Positions 44,205-52,431 are shown, counted from the first letter of the stretch. The stretch: DNA of 64,000 nt from Planctomycetota bacterium (GCA_016200265.1 JACQFE010000053.1:1-64000); one strand, 5' to 3'. The notes: generated from the sequence alone by a model not told the origin. Translations and numbers: made by a program.

Positions 44205-44538
44205 ACCGGATTCCTTCTCATAGAATGGTAGTCATTGACCCCCGGCAGTAACACTCGAGTGCCGATTCCAGTCTATACCCATGCAGAAGTCCGTGAAATA
44301 CTCGTGGTCGAGGAGGATTTAGTTGCGATCCGGAGAGTACGAGGGGCCTACCGACTGGAAAATCGGTCCCACATTTTCACCGGTTGGAAACCGGCGCCAC
44401 ACAGATACTTCGCTTCGCTCAGAATACGGTGACCCGCCTTTGTCCCCCCTTGGTAAGGGAGGAGGCAAAGCACCGCTTCCTCACGGGCGCGGCTCGGTAA
44501 GACAAACCCGTCGCTCACGCTCTGGGCTCTGATGAGCG
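44205..44538. repeat. Mosaic of three repeat families upstream of the aspartokinase 3' end
   Basis: The gap holds in order: the ACCGACTGGAAAATCGGTCC / ACCGGTTGGAAACCGGCGCC hairpin pair (44355-44400, cf. 29346), the CCCCCCTTGGTAAGGGAGGA palindrome (44431-44466, cf. 17126), and the GCGCGGCTCGG element (44472-44497, cf. 27969). The 140 bases before them hold nothing recognisable. Open frames here are translations of the repeats. Confidence 0.75.
44472..44497 (+). repeat. GCGCGGCTCGG repeat, copy 2
   Basis: ACCGCTTCCTCACGGGCGCG followed by GCTCGG; one base differs from copy 1. It lies 42 bases past the aspartokinase stop. An inverted copy sits 81 bases before the aspartokinase start, so the gene is bracketed by inverted copies. 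Confidence 0.85.
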
Positions 44539-45771
44539 CTATTTGCCCGCCGCGACCTCATCCAGCTTGAACGCATCGTGGATGCATCGGAGCGCACGCG
44601 GGCCGTCTTCGCGGCGGACGATGCAACTGATCACGATTTCGCTCGTGGAAATGTTTTCGATGTTGATCTCGGCGTGTGACAAAGCCTCAAACATGGCCGC
44701 GGCCACGCCGGTGTGCGTGCGCATGCCGATGCCGACGGCGCTGACTTTCGAGACGCCTTCGTCGATCTCCACGCCGCCAATGCCGAGCGTCGTCGCAAGT
44801 CGCTCGCAAACGTGCCGCGTCTCGCGAGCTTCGCCCGCGCTCGTCGAGAAGCTGAGGTTCGCGTGCGAGCCGCCGTCGTAAATGTTCTGCACGATGTCAT
44901 CGACGATGATGTTATGCCGAGCGACTTCGGCGAAGATGCGAGCGGCCACGCCGGGCTTGTTCGGCACGGCGATGAGCGAGACCATGGCGAGATCTTCCTT
45001 GAGGGCCACGCCCTGCACGGCGATCGCTTCCATTCCAGCGGTTTCGGCCACGATCATGGTTCCTTTCGAGTCGGTCATCGAGCTGCGGACGTGCAGCGGG
45101 ACGCCGAATTTTTTGGCGAACTCAATGGCTCGCGAGTGCATCACGCCCGCGCCCGCGGCGGCCATCTCCAGCATCATATCGTAACTGATTTCCTCGATCT
45201 TGCGGGCCTTGGGCACGATTCGCGGATCGGCCGTGTAGACGCCGTCCACGTCGGTGTAGATTTCGCACACGTCGGCGCCGAGGACGGCTGCGAGTGCGGC
45301 GGCCGTGGTATCGGATGCGCCGCGGCCGAGCGTGGTGATTTCGCCGCCGGGGTCGATGCCCTGAAAGCCGGCGATGATGACGATTTTTCCGTTGGCGAGC
45401 TCGCGATCGATGCGCTCGCGGCTGATGGTTTGGATGCGGGCTCGAGTGTGCGAGCTGTCGGTGACGAGGCCGAGCTGCGCGCCGGTCAGGCTGATGGCTT
45501 CGTGTCCGGCGGCGTCGATGGCCATGGCCATCAGGGCGATCGAGACCTGCTCGCCGGTGGTGAGGAGCATGTCGAGCTCGCGCTTGGGCGGATCGCTGGA
45601 GATGGCCTTGGCGAGGGTGATTAATTCGTCGGTCGCGTGACCCATCGCGGAGACGACGAGGACGAGCTTTCGGCCTTCGAGCTTGGCGCGAATGGCTCGC
45701 CGCGCCGCGCGGTGAATTTTCTCGGCGTTGGCGAGACTCGTGCCGCCGAATTTTTGGACAAGAAGAGCCAT
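44539..45771 (-). CDS. lysC: Aspartate kinase
   Basis: The 410-residue protein is the length of the monofunctional class. The catalytic domain starts LVQKFGGTSLANAEKIHRAA, with ALAAVLGADVCEIYTDVDGV as the aspartate and ATP site. The C-terminal half has two ACT domains (MVSLIAVPNKPGVAARIFAE and VGIGMRTHTGVAAAMFEALS), with INIENISTSEIVISCIV. It phosphorylates aspartate as the first step towards lysine, methionine and threonine, with feedback control at the ACT domains. An internal start at the second catalytic-regulatory boundary, typical of the alpha2beta2 form, was not identified. No lysine riboswitch is evident upstream. Inverted copies of a 25-bp repeat flank the gene. Confidence 0.97.
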   Translation of the reverse strand: MALLVQKFGGTSLANAEKIHRAARRAIRAKLEGRKLVLVVSAMGHATDELITLAKAISSDPPKRELDMLLTTGEQVSIALMAMAIDAAGHEAISLTGAQLGLVTDSSHTRARIQTISRERIDRELANGKIVIIAGFQGIDPGGEITTLGRGASDTTAAALAAVLGADVCEIYTDVDGVYTADPRIVPKARKIEEISYDMMLEMAAAGAGVMHSRAIEFAKKFGVPLHVRSSMTDSKGTMIVAETAGMEAIAVQGVALKEDLAMVSLIAVPNKPGVAARIFAEVARHNIIVDDIVQNIYDGGSHANLSFSTSAGEARETRHVCERLATTLGIGGVEIDEGVSKVSAVGIGMRTHTGVAAAMFEALSHAEINIENISTSEIVISCIVRREDGPRALRCIHDAFKLDEVAAGK

Positions 45772-45851
45772 ACGAGCGATGCTATCGGGAATATTGAGGA
45801 TCGAAAAGTGATCGTTCGCAACAATGGTGCTGATCGGGTTCTCATGCTTTT

Positions 45852-45876
45852 CCGAGCCGCGCCCGTAAGGAAGCGG
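45852..45876 (-). repeat. GCGCGGCTCGG repeat, copy 3 (inverted)
   Basis: Read on the minus strand it matches CCGCTTCCTTACGGGCGCGG, then CTCGG, identical to copy 1 over 25 bases. It lies in the divergent promoter region between aspartokinase (start 45771) and the zinc-ribbon gene (start 45894), only 17 bases before the latter's ATG. Confidence 0.85.
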
Positions 45877-45893
45877 AACTGTTTCTCACGAAT

Positions 45894-46661
45894 ATGACTA
45901 GTCGAGAAGAACAGCCGCATTGGCAATTCGACGCCGATACCGAAGTGCCTGAGGACAGTCGGCCGCTGTGCAAGAAGTGCGGGTATTCGCTGCGCGGGCT
46001 GTCAGAGAATCGCTGTCCGGAATGCGGGCGCGAATTTGATCCAGAAGTTAGCATTTCCTTTACGACATCATCCGAACCCGCAAATTTCAAGCTACTTTGG
46101 TTTACACTTGGTCCGCCAGGAAAGTTTACATATATCGTCATGATGCTGTTTGTGGCAGGCATTTGGATCAGTTGTTCACTCCCCGGCGGATGGATGCCAA
46201 TATTCTTTGTGCTGTATCCATTGGCATTTGTTGTTTTTGGGCTTCTTGTGGGGACGATGCTCGCACTGGGATGGATGCTGATTCAACCTCAAGTGATTGG
46301 CCGTTGGCGGAAGATCAAGCGATGTCTCGGCGTACCAGCCATTCTAGTTCTCGGAATAGTCGTGGCATATTTCGAGATTCCTCTCTACACGACATTTTTC
46401 ATTTCATTGTGGGATATGGATAGTGTGGCTCAAAAGTGCGTGTCCTCATCGAAAGCTTCGCCAACCCCTCGTCGAATCGGCATTTACGGAGTGTCCCGAT
46501 TCGAGGTGTTTCCAGGCGGCATGCAGTTTGCTGTGAATGGAGCCGGATTCTTGGATCAGGAAGGATTTGCGTATTCTCCCAATGCTCCGCCAGTAAGCGT
46601 AAATGAAAGGATATACAGACATTTTTATGGCCCGTGGTATCGGTGGACGGAGTTCTTTTAA
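45894..46661 (+). CDS. Zinc-ribbon membrane protein of planctomycete type
   Basis: Residues 26-45 form a zinc ribbon (CKKCGYSLRGLSENRCPECG) near the N-terminus. Three hydrophobic helices follow (FTYIVMMLFVAGIWISCSLP, FFVLYPLAFVVFGLLVGTML, VPAILVLGIVVAYFEIPLYT). The last 80 residues are soluble (GIYGVSRFEVFPGGMQFAVN, NERIYRHFYGPWYRWTEFF), perhaps outside the cytoplasm. The ribbon-plus-helices layout is widespread in Phycisphaerae, always without known function. The ATG lies just after a copy of the GCGCGGCTCGG repeat. Similar ribbons occur at 47692 and as remnants at 16597 and 57890. Confidence 0.85.
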   Translation: MTSREEQPHWQFDADTEVPEDSRPLCKKCGYSLRGLSENRCPECGREFDPEVSISFTTSSEPANFKLLWFTLGPPGKFTYIVMMLFVAGIWISCSLPGGWMPIFFVLYPLAFVVFGLLVGTMLALGWMLIQPQVIGRWRKIKRCLGVPAILVLGIVVAYFEIPLYTTFFISLWDMDSVAQKCVSSSKASPTPRRIGIYGVSRFEVFPGGMQFAVNGAGFLDQEGFAYSPNAPPVSVNERIYRHFYGPWYRWTEFF

Positions 46662-46671
46662 ATTTGGATGT

Positions 46672-47634
46672 ATGGTCAGCAAAATGGACTACACACAAAT
46701 CACAGGCAGGGTCATTCGCGAACTAAGTCGCACAGGGGATTTCACTGGGCCGACGGCGGGAGTCGCGCGGGAGTATGCGCAGGCGAATCTGGTGATTCTG
46801 CCGCAGGCGTGGGCGGCGGATTTTGAGCGGTTTTGCAAGCTGAATCCGAAGCCGTGTCCATTGTTGGAGGTGACGCTGCCGGGGTGCTACGAAGCGAAGC
46901 GGATCGCGCCGGGATCGGATTTGCGGACGGACCTGCCGGCGTATCGTGTATATCGAAACGGAGAATTGGTCGAGCGATGCACCTCGATTGTGAAGTATTG
47001 GGCGGAAGGGAACGACCCCCCTTTGTCCCCCCTTATCAAGGGGGGAGGCGCGCAAAGAGATTCTTTGCGGTCCCCATCGGCACGAAGTGAAGTTCGCGGC
47101 TCGCTCGATGCAACGTCCGCTTCGGAGAGTCCGCGTGCCACAACATCCGCCGATACTGATCGACTTGTTGCGTTCCTTATCGGGTGTTCGTTTACGTTTG
47201 AGCAGGCGCTGTTGGATGCGGGGATTCCGGTGCGGCATATTGAAGAAAATCGCAACGTGCCGATGTTTCGCACGAATCGGGAGTGCGCGCCAGCGGGAGC
47301 ATTTTCCGGACCGCTGGTGGTGAGCATGAGGCCCATGACGCCTGCCCAGGCGGAAGTCGCCGCGCGAATCACGGAACGAATGCCGCAAGCTCACGGCGCG
47401 CCTGTGCATGTTGGTGATCCGATTGCACTTGGTATTCGCGATTTGAGTCGACCGGATTACGGCGATGCGGTGACGATTCGGCCCGGCGAAGTGCCGGTGT
47501 TTTGGGCCTGCGGAGTGACGCCGATGGAAGCGATCATGCGGGCCAAGCCGTCGCTGGCGATCACCCACGAACCGGGGCACATGTTTGTGACTGATTTGAA
47601 GTATCGCGAAATGTTGTTGGCGGTTTCCGGTTGA
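46672..47634 (+). CDS. DUF1445 family putative hydro-lyase with in-frame repeat insert
   Basis: ATG 46672 or 46684 is preferred. The conserved parts match UPF0317/DUF1445: AREYAQANLVILPQAWAADF, NPKPCPLLEVTLPG, LRTDLPAYRVYRNGELVER, VAFLIGCSFTFEQALL, GIPVRHIE, NVPMFRTNRECAPAGAFSGP, VVSMRPM and ITHEPGHMFVTDLK. Family members are annotated as hydro-lyases without a proven substrate. Between KYWAEGND and DRLVAFLIG lies an extra block of about 50 residues (PPLSPLIKGGGAQRDSLRSP and a Ser/Ala/Arg-rich part). Other family members have only a few residues here. It translates repeats at 47018-47105, as in ygiQ. The core motifs are intact. Confidence 0.9.
   Translation: MVSKMDYTQITGRVIRELSRTGDFTGPTAGVAREYAQANLVILPQAWAADFERFCKLNPKPCPLLEVTLPGCYEAKRIAPGSDLRTDLPAYRVYRNGELVERCTSIVKYWAEGNDPPLSPLIKGGGAQRDSLRSPSARSEVRGSLDATSASESPRATTSADTDRLVAFLIGCSFTFEQALLDAGIPVRHIEENRNVPMFRTNRECAPAGAFSGPLVVSMRPMTPAQAEVAARITERMPQAHGAPVHVGDPIALGIRDLSRPDYGDAVTIRPGEVPVFWACGVTPMEAIMRAKPSLAITHEPGHMFVTDLKYREMLLAVSG
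47018..47105 (+). repeat. Composite repeat insert within the DUF1445 gene
   Basis: The palindrome CCCCCCTTATCAAGGGGGGA (47026-47046, family of 17126) is followed at once by GCGCAAAGAGATTCTTTGCG (47050-47069) plus GTCCCC, nearly identical to 32911-32936 in ygiQ. Then comes ACGAAGTGAAGTTCGCGGCT (47082-47101), similar to 55475-55495. The whole block is read in frame. Confidence 0.8.
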
Positions 47635-47643
47635 AATGCGGAA

Positions 47644-47680
47644 AAAAATAACCGCAGATTACGCAGATTTCCGCAGATAG
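47644..47680 (+). repeat. ACCGCAGATTACGCAGATTT repeat
   Basis: AACCGCAGATTACGCAGATT followed by TCCGCAGATAG is a short direct repeat of CGCAGAT units, a type common between genes in many uncultured bacteria. It fills the gap between the DUF1445 gene and the next zinc-binding gene. Confidence 0.5.
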
Positions 47681-47691
47681 AGAGTAATTCG

Positions 47692-48168
47692 ATGGCTTGT
47701 TTCAATCACGGTGATCGTGAATCAGTTGGCGGTTGTGGCGCGTGCGGGCGTGCCCTTTGTCATGAGTGCATTGCGGAAGTTGGCAAGCGCATCGCGTGCA
47801 AGAATCGATGTGAAGATGATGTTCGAATGCTTGAGGCAATGCTCGCAAGTAACATTCGGAACACTCCTTATGTTGATGCTACACTCGAGACTTCGAGAAA
47901 AAGGCGATTCACTCTTCCGATAATATTTCTTGGTGGAGGCCTGGCGTGCACGCTCTTTGGAATTTACGAGTCGGTGGGTTCTCGGTCATTTGATACATTG
48001 ATCGCATATGGCGGATTCATGATGCTTCTTGGGCTCGTTTACCTTGTGAATGCCATGAGGTTGTCTCGCCGGGATCCGTTTCCGGCAGGGCATTGTCAGC
48101 GATGCGGATACAACCTGCGCGGTAACACTTCCGGTCAGTGTCCGGATTGTGGCAAGCCCGTGTTATAG
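47692..48168 (+). CDS. Membrane protein with N-terminal B-box-like and C-terminal zinc-ribbon modules
   Basis: The 158-residue protein starts ACFNHGDRESVGGCGACGRA with LCHECIAEVGKRIACKNRC, a Cys/His pattern like a B-box zinc finger. Two helices follow (LPIIFLGGGLACTLFGIYES and TLIAYGGFMMLLGLVYLVNA). The C-terminus is a second ribbon, CQRCGYNLRGNTSGQCPDCG. Both metal modules thus lie on the cytoplasmic side if the helices form a hairpin. N-terminal B-box-like modules with two helices are common in planctomycetes and myxobacteria. Function is unknown. Confidence 0.85.
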   Translation: MACFNHGDRESVGGCGACGRALCHECIAEVGKRIACKNRCEDDVRMLEAMLASNIRNTPYVDATLETSRKRRFTLPIIFLGGGLACTLFGIYESVGSRSFDTLIAYGGFMMLLGLVYLVNAMRLSRRDPFPAGHCQRCGYNLRGNTSGQCPDCGKPVL

Positions 48169-48219
48169 CTTGCCCGCGAAGAGAATCCGTTTGTTGCTAA
48201 GACTGCATTTGGAGGCCAG

Positions 48220-49533
48220 TTATTCGCTCCCTTTTCCGAGATCGAAGGCCATGATGTTCTTTCGGTCGCGCACGAAGAGAGTTGTCGATACAAGCGTCGG
48301 TAGTGTCCAGGAAGGGGATTCGGCGACAGTGGCGGCGGCGAGCACCTGTAAGCCTGATGGAGAGATTTTCGCGAGGACGAGCTTGCCCTCTTCATCGAGG
48401 AAGATGAGCTTGCCGTCGGCGTACAGGCTTTGTGCCTTGTGGTAACCGCGCTCGCGCCAGGCGATCTTTCCGGTTCGCCATTCAAATGCCGCCAGAAACG
48501 AAACGTTGTTGTCGCCGATCGAGCCGTAGATGTAGTCGCCGAGGCGAATCAGCGTCCAATGTGAAGCACGCATTTTTTTGTCGAACCAGCTTTGCTTCGC
48601 CCCGATCGAATTTGCGTTCTCGGACAATTCCAGAAGTCGCCCGCCCCCGGTCGGAAATTGACTGCCGGCCCATAGATGCGTGTCATCGCATTTGACGATC
48701 GGCGTCAGGTGATTGCCGTTATCGAATTCGATGGGCGATCGCCACAAAACGCCGCCCGTGGTCGGATCGAGTGCGGCGATTCCTTCCGGCTCGAAGTAGA
48801 TGAACTGGTCGCGTCCGGTGAGCGTCGTGAGGGTGGACGACGCGTAGCTGATGCCGCCGGCGGCGCTCTTCCAAACGACTTCACCCTTTTCCGGCTCGAA
48901 TGCGATGACGGCATGATCAGTTCCGCCGACCGGAACGATGATCATGTTTTTGTAGATCAACGGGCTATTGGAATAACCATATTCTTCGACGCGTTTTCGC
49001 CGGCCATATTCGGTGGGAAGATCGTGCTCCCAGAGCAGCTTTCCGGACGACAGATCAAGGCATCGAATGTGCGCGTCGATGCTGAGGGAGATAATCTTGC
49101 TTCCGATGATTGCGGGCGTCGCGTTTGGGCCACGACCGAAACCTTCTTCCATATCGGGAAATAGCTTCGCGCTGTAGCGATATTCCCAAATGGTCGAGCT
49201 TGTCTTCGCATCGAGGGCGACGACGGCACATTGATCGCCTTCGCGGTATTCAGTGAACAACTTGTCGCCTTTGCAGAGGATCGCGGAATATCCGTCGCCC
49301 AGCGGTCGCTTCCAAAGTTGTTTGGGTCCGGCTGCGGGCCACTTCTCCGCCAGACCGGAAGCGTCTACAGTGAAGTCGCCGTGAGGTCCGCCCCATTGAA
49401 GCCAGTCATCCGCGCGAGTGACGTTCGCAAGAATTTGACCGGAGATGAATATTGAGATTGCCTTCACAATGAACGCGGAACGAATGCGGAAAGAGGCGCA
49501 TTTCCCTCTAGACAACTGTAGAACGTGACTCAT
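48220..49533 (-). CDS. Exported PQQ-like beta-propeller protein
   Basis: ATG 49533 follows AGGAAGAG. The N-terminus (FIVKAISIFISGQILANVTRA) is a signal peptide. The rest is built of propeller blades with WxxxxxG and ALD-type motifs: WLQWGGPHGDFTVD, VVALDAKTSSTIWEYR, RCLDLSSGKLLWEHDL, VIAFEPEKGEVVWKSAAGG, IAALDPTTGGVLWRSP and FEWRTGKIAWRERG. The family (PQQ_2, related to BamB) includes exported binding proteins of planctomycetes. The PQQ cofactor residues are not recognisable, so it is probably not a dehydrogenase. It stands alone. Confidence 0.88.
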   Translation of the reverse strand: MSHVLQLSRGKCASFRIRSAFIVKAISIFISGQILANVTRADDWLQWGGPHGDFTVDASGLAEKWPAAGPKQLWKRPLGDGYSAILCKGDKLFTEYREGDQCAVVALDAKTSSTIWEYRYSAKLFPDMEEGFGRGPNATPAIIGSKIISLSIDAHIRCLDLSSGKLLWEHDLPTEYGRRKRVEEYGYSNSPLIYKNMIIVPVGGTDHAVIAFEPEKGEVVWKSAAGGISYASSTLTTLTGRDQFIYFEPEGIAALDPTTGGVLWRSPIEFDNGNHLTPIVKCDDTHLWAGSQFPTGGGRLLELSENANSIGAKQSWFDKKMRASHWTLIRLGDYIYGSIGDNNVSFLAAFEWRTGKIAWRERGYHKAQSLYADGKLIFLDEEGKLVLAKISPSGLQVLAAATVAESPSWTLPTLVSTTLFVRDRKNIMAFDLGKGSE

Positions 49534-49608
49534 CGGCTCTTCCTTTTTTGTAGAGTGTCTACCGAGAATGCTCGCGGGTGAATTGTAACCGCGCGGCGGC
49601 GGATAGTC

Positions 49609-50688
49609 TTATGACCTTGGATCGGTCATTGCGACTTGCGAATCGTTGATGAAGCTCACTTTCGTGCCGACGTGAACCATTTTGGCGAGGCGGAGGGCGT
49701 CCCAATTGGTCAGGCGGAAGCAGCCGTGTGATCCGGTCTTGCCGATGAGCTCGGGGTTGGGCGAACCGTGGATGCCGTAGCCGGGGAGTTTCAGGCCCAT
49801 CCAGCAGAGTCCGACGGGATTTCGCGGGCCGTGCGGGATCAGGATTTTCTGCTTCACGTCCTTCACTTCGGGCCACATTTTTGGATCGAAGAGGTAAGTG
49901 GGGTTTTCGCTGACCACGTCGATTTTCGTTTCGCCGCTGGGGAGCTTCTCCTTTTTCTTTGCGATCGAGCAATGGAATATGGCCGCGAGGCGGCGCTGAC
50001 TGTCGTAGACGCGGATGATCTTTTCACCGAGATCGATTTCAAGGTGTTGTGCGGCGTGTGCGGGCTCGCAGGAGATATTCGGCACGACGATGGATTCGCC
50101 GTCGCTCAACTTCGTTAGATTTCGGCCCGGATTCAAGCAGCGCAAGAGACCTCTCGAGCAGTGGAATTTTTCCGCGATTGCGGCCTCGACGGAATCGTAT
50201 CCGAGATATTTGAGCTTGCTTTTTTCGAGCCATTTTTCGGGAGATGGGCCGACTGCGGTTACGTCCGAAGTGGTCACGCGGTAGTCGGTCACCGAGTCGG
50301 AGGGATCGACGCGTAGCGCTTCGTTTGTGGCTGCATCGGGCGAGCCGGTTTCCGGCAAGTGATGCACGCGCTGGAACTCTGCGAGGGCGATTTTGGTCTT
50401 GCGACCGAGAGTTCCGTCGATGACTCCGGGGGAATAGCCGACACGCTCGAGGGCGATTTGGACGGCTAGAGCCTGCTTGAGTGATCCACCGGTCGCTCGT
50501 GGAGCGGCAATAGCGATTGCGGGGGGGAATAGTAATGCGAAGATTAACGGAAGGTGCGGGGTAAAGAACTTGCATGGCGGCGCTGCGCTTGGCCATGGCA
50601 CCCCCAGGAAGCGTCGCGGCGCTACGCTTGGCCATGGCACCCAGCGCAATCTGCCGAAGCTCGCAATTCGCCGAGAAATACCAAACAT
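49609..50688 (-). CDS. L,D-transpeptidase with peptidoglycan-binding domain
   Basis: A hydrophobic segment (LPLIFALLFPPAIAIAAP) acts as signal peptide or anchor. A PG_binding_1 domain follows (QIALERVGYSPGVIDGTLGR with TKIALAEFQRVHHLPETGSP), then a LysM-like stretch (CLNPGRNLTKLSDGESIVVP). The YkuD-type catalytic domain (LEIDLGEKIIRVYDSQRRLA) ends with HGSPNPELIGKTGSHGCFRL, containing the catalytic His and Cys. It forms 3-3 cross-links or attaches proteins to peptidoglycan. The N-terminal 40 residues before the signal translate two copies of a 25-bp repeat (VPWPS.AP), so the true start may be further in; no ATG in frame lies there. Confidence 0.88.
   Translation of the reverse strand: MFGISRRIASFGRLRWVPWPSVAPRRFLGVPWPSAAPPCKFFTPHLPLIFALLFPPAIAIAAPRATGGSLKQALAVQIALERVGYSPGVIDGTLGRKTKIALAEFQRVHHLPETGSPDAATNEALRVDPSDSVTDYRVTTSDVTAVGPSPEKWLEKSKLKYLGYDSVEAAIAEKFHCSRGLLRCLNPGRNLTKLSDGESIVVPNISCEPAHAAQHLEIDLGEKIIRVYDSQRRLAAIFHCSIAKKKEKLPSGETKIDVVSENPTYLFDPKMWPEVKDVKQKILIPHGPRNPVGLCWMGLKLPGYGIHGSPNPELIGKTGSHGCFRLTNWDALRLAKMVHVGTKVSFINDSQVAMTDPRS
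50578..50642 (-). repeat. Two copies of GGCGCTGCGCTTGGCCATGG repeat, 40 bp apart
   Basis: GGCGCTGCGCTTGGCCATGG then CACCC at 50578-50602, and again with one change (GGCGCTACGCTTGG) at 50618-50642. The L,D-transpeptidase frame stays open across both, reading GVPWPSAAP and WVPWPSVAP. The direct copies could promote deletion by recombination. Confidence 0.8.
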
Positions 50689-50862
50689 TACTACAGATAT
50701 CGGTTGACTACATGACCACGGGAGACGCGCGGATCCGGCGCGTGGTTGCGCGACTTACAACGATTGAGCGTACGATCATTTCAGCATTGAGAACGGCGGG
50801 GCGGTGGATGAAACGCAAAGTCAGCTCGCGGGTGAGCACAAATTGCGCCGAACATCATCCAG

Positions 50863-51375
50863 ATGCCTGACGATTCCGATATGACTGTGACCATGAGTAC
50901 GAATTCGCAGACAGAGAATGCCTATCTTCGCGATGCGATCCTGACCGCCGCGCCGGAGCAGCTTCAGTTGATGCTGTATGACGGTGCGATTCGCTTCTGC
51001 CTGCAGGCCCGCGACGCGATCGAGGGAAAGGACTATGAAGAGTCGTTCAACAAGCTGACGCGGGCCCAGAATATCATCCTGGAGATGCAGAACGGGCTGA
51101 ATTACGAGGTGAACCGCGAGTTGTGCGGGCGGGTGGCGTCGATTTACAACTACCTGTATCGCAGACTCGTTGACGCGAATCTTCATCGCGACGTGGCCGC
51201 CATTGATGAATCATTGAAGATTCTTCGCATTGAGCGCGAGACCTGGCAAATTCTGGTGGACAAGATTCGAGCGGTACGGGAATCAGGACAGGACATGACG
51301 TCTTTCGGCTCATCGGGGAACAATAAGTCGCCGCAAAATCCAACCGTAGCCCAAGGCATCTGCATCGAATGCTGA
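50863..51375 (+). CDS. fliS: Flagellar export chaperone FliS
   Basis: AYLRDAILTAAPEQLQLMLY with DGAIRFCLQARDAIEG matches the FliS four-helix bundle start, followed by LTRAQNIILEMQNGLNYEVN, the region that holds the flagellin C-terminus. An unusual C-terminal tail of about 30 residues (SSGNNKSPQNPTVAQGIC) is added. ATGs at 50863, 50881 and 50893 are all possible starts. FliS prevents premature flagellin assembly. It is normally next to fliD or fliC, but here no other flagellar gene is present, so the remaining genes must lie elsewhere. Confidence 0.88.
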   Translation: MPDDSDMTVTMSTNSQTENAYLRDAILTAAPEQLQLMLYDGAIRFCLQARDAIEGKDYEESFNKLTRAQNIILEMQNGLNYEVNRELCGRVASIYNYLYRRLVDANLHRDVAAIDESLKILRIERETWQILVDKIRAVRESGQDMTSFGSSGNNKSPQNPTVAQGICIEC

Positions 51376-51435
51376 CACCGAAATAGGGCCGGTTGCACTT
51401 GCGAGGGCGAGAGACGAGGCCTATAGTTCCCGCGC

Positions 51436-52431
51436 ATGGAATGTATGTTGCGGCGAGTCGTAGGGATGGATCGACACGTGTTCATTCGCTCTCAATTTTT
51501 TCCACGTTTCCTCATCCTTGGTTTCGTTTTCGCAGGAGTGTTTCACGCCTTCGCTCTCGCGCAAGCTCCAAATACGAAGCCGCTTTCCACGGCCGAGCAT
51601 ATTCAAAAAGCGATTGAACTTCTTGACAGCCTCGACAATCCGACGGAATCACAGGACACCAAGGCGATCTTCGATGAAATCAATCAACATGTAATCGCGG
51701 TGCAGACCGCGGAGCCTGCGAATCCGTGGATCTACTATCTGCTTGGACGGTCGTACGCGGCGCGGGGCCGATCGGGCGACGCGATTGATCAGTTGCGGAG
51801 GTTCGTCGAGACGCGCGAAGGCCGCAACGAGTGGAAGGCGTATTGCCTGCTGGGTGATCAATGTGTCGGAGAATTTCCCAACCTTGCAAAGCCGAATTAT
51901 GACAAGGCGGCGGCGCTCAAGAACAATGAGCCGTTGATCCTAATGGGGCTATCCAGGTGCGCACAAAAAATGGGGGATCTGGACGGCGCGCTAAACCTGG
52001 CAAAGGCGGCGGTGGAAGCGGACGGACACAAGAAGGCGATCTACGTCGCGAACCTGGCGAAAATGTATTCGGCCAAGAAGCAATGGGCCGATGCCGAGTC
52101 CGCGGGGCAAGAAGCGTATAAGATCGCCGACGCAGACGCTCGGCGCCATCCCCGCCTGCGTCCGGTGCTTGAGACGCTCGACTCCGAGGCCCAATTGTTG
52201 ATTGATATCCTGCGGCCGAGAATGGGGGAGTCGGGATGGAACGCGGAAGACGCGGTTCGATTGGTGGGCTACATGCGTCATCGAGCGGACACCAGCCGTC
52301 GGCTTTCGCTTTATGACGCATTTCAGGTTTTGGAGAAGGCAATCAAGCAGTTTCCCGATGCCCCACAAAAGCTCCTTGACGAATACAACGACGTGACGCG
52401 CGAACTTGACGCCGCCGCTGCATCCTCCTGA
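51436..52431 (+). CDS. Exported TPR-repeat protein
   Basis: The N-terminus has a signal peptide (FLILGFVFAGVFHAFALAQA). Starts at 51436, 51445 or 51466 are all possible. The middle has tetratricopeptide-like helices: PWIYYLLGRSYAARGRSGDA with IDQLRRFVE, LLGDQCVGEFPNLAKPNYDK, ALNLAKAAVEADGHKKAIYV and NLAKMYSAKKQWADAESAGQ. It probably serves as a periplasmic scaffold. No partner can be named. It is upstream of the tldD gene on the same strand, 97 bases apart. Confidence 0.8.
   Translation: MECMLRRVVGMDRHVFIRSQFFPRFLILGFVFAGVFHAFALAQAPNTKPLSTAEHIQKAIELLDSLDNPTESQDTKAIFDEINQHVIAVQTAEPANPWIYYLLGRSYAARGRSGDAIDQLRRFVETREGRNEWKAYCLLGDQCVGEFPNLAKPNYDKAAALKNNEPLILMGLSRCAQKMGDLDGALNLAKAAVEADGHKKAIYVANLAKMYSAKKQWADAESAGQEAYKIADADARRHPRLRPVLETLDSEAQLLIDILRPRMGESGWNAEDAVRLVGYMRHRADTSRRLSLYDAFQVLEKAIKQFPDAPQKLLDEYNDVTRELDAAAASS

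Noticed and set aside
44235-44432. Small plus-strand frame reading EVREILVVEEDLVAIRR
   Set aside because: Most of it translates the GGTCCCACA and CCGGTTGGAAACCGG repeats; no homology is recognisable.
45772-45893. Possible lysine riboswitch upstream of aspartokinase
   Set aside because: The divergent gap is only 122 bases and mostly a repeat; no multi-helix junction or conserved L-box core is visible.
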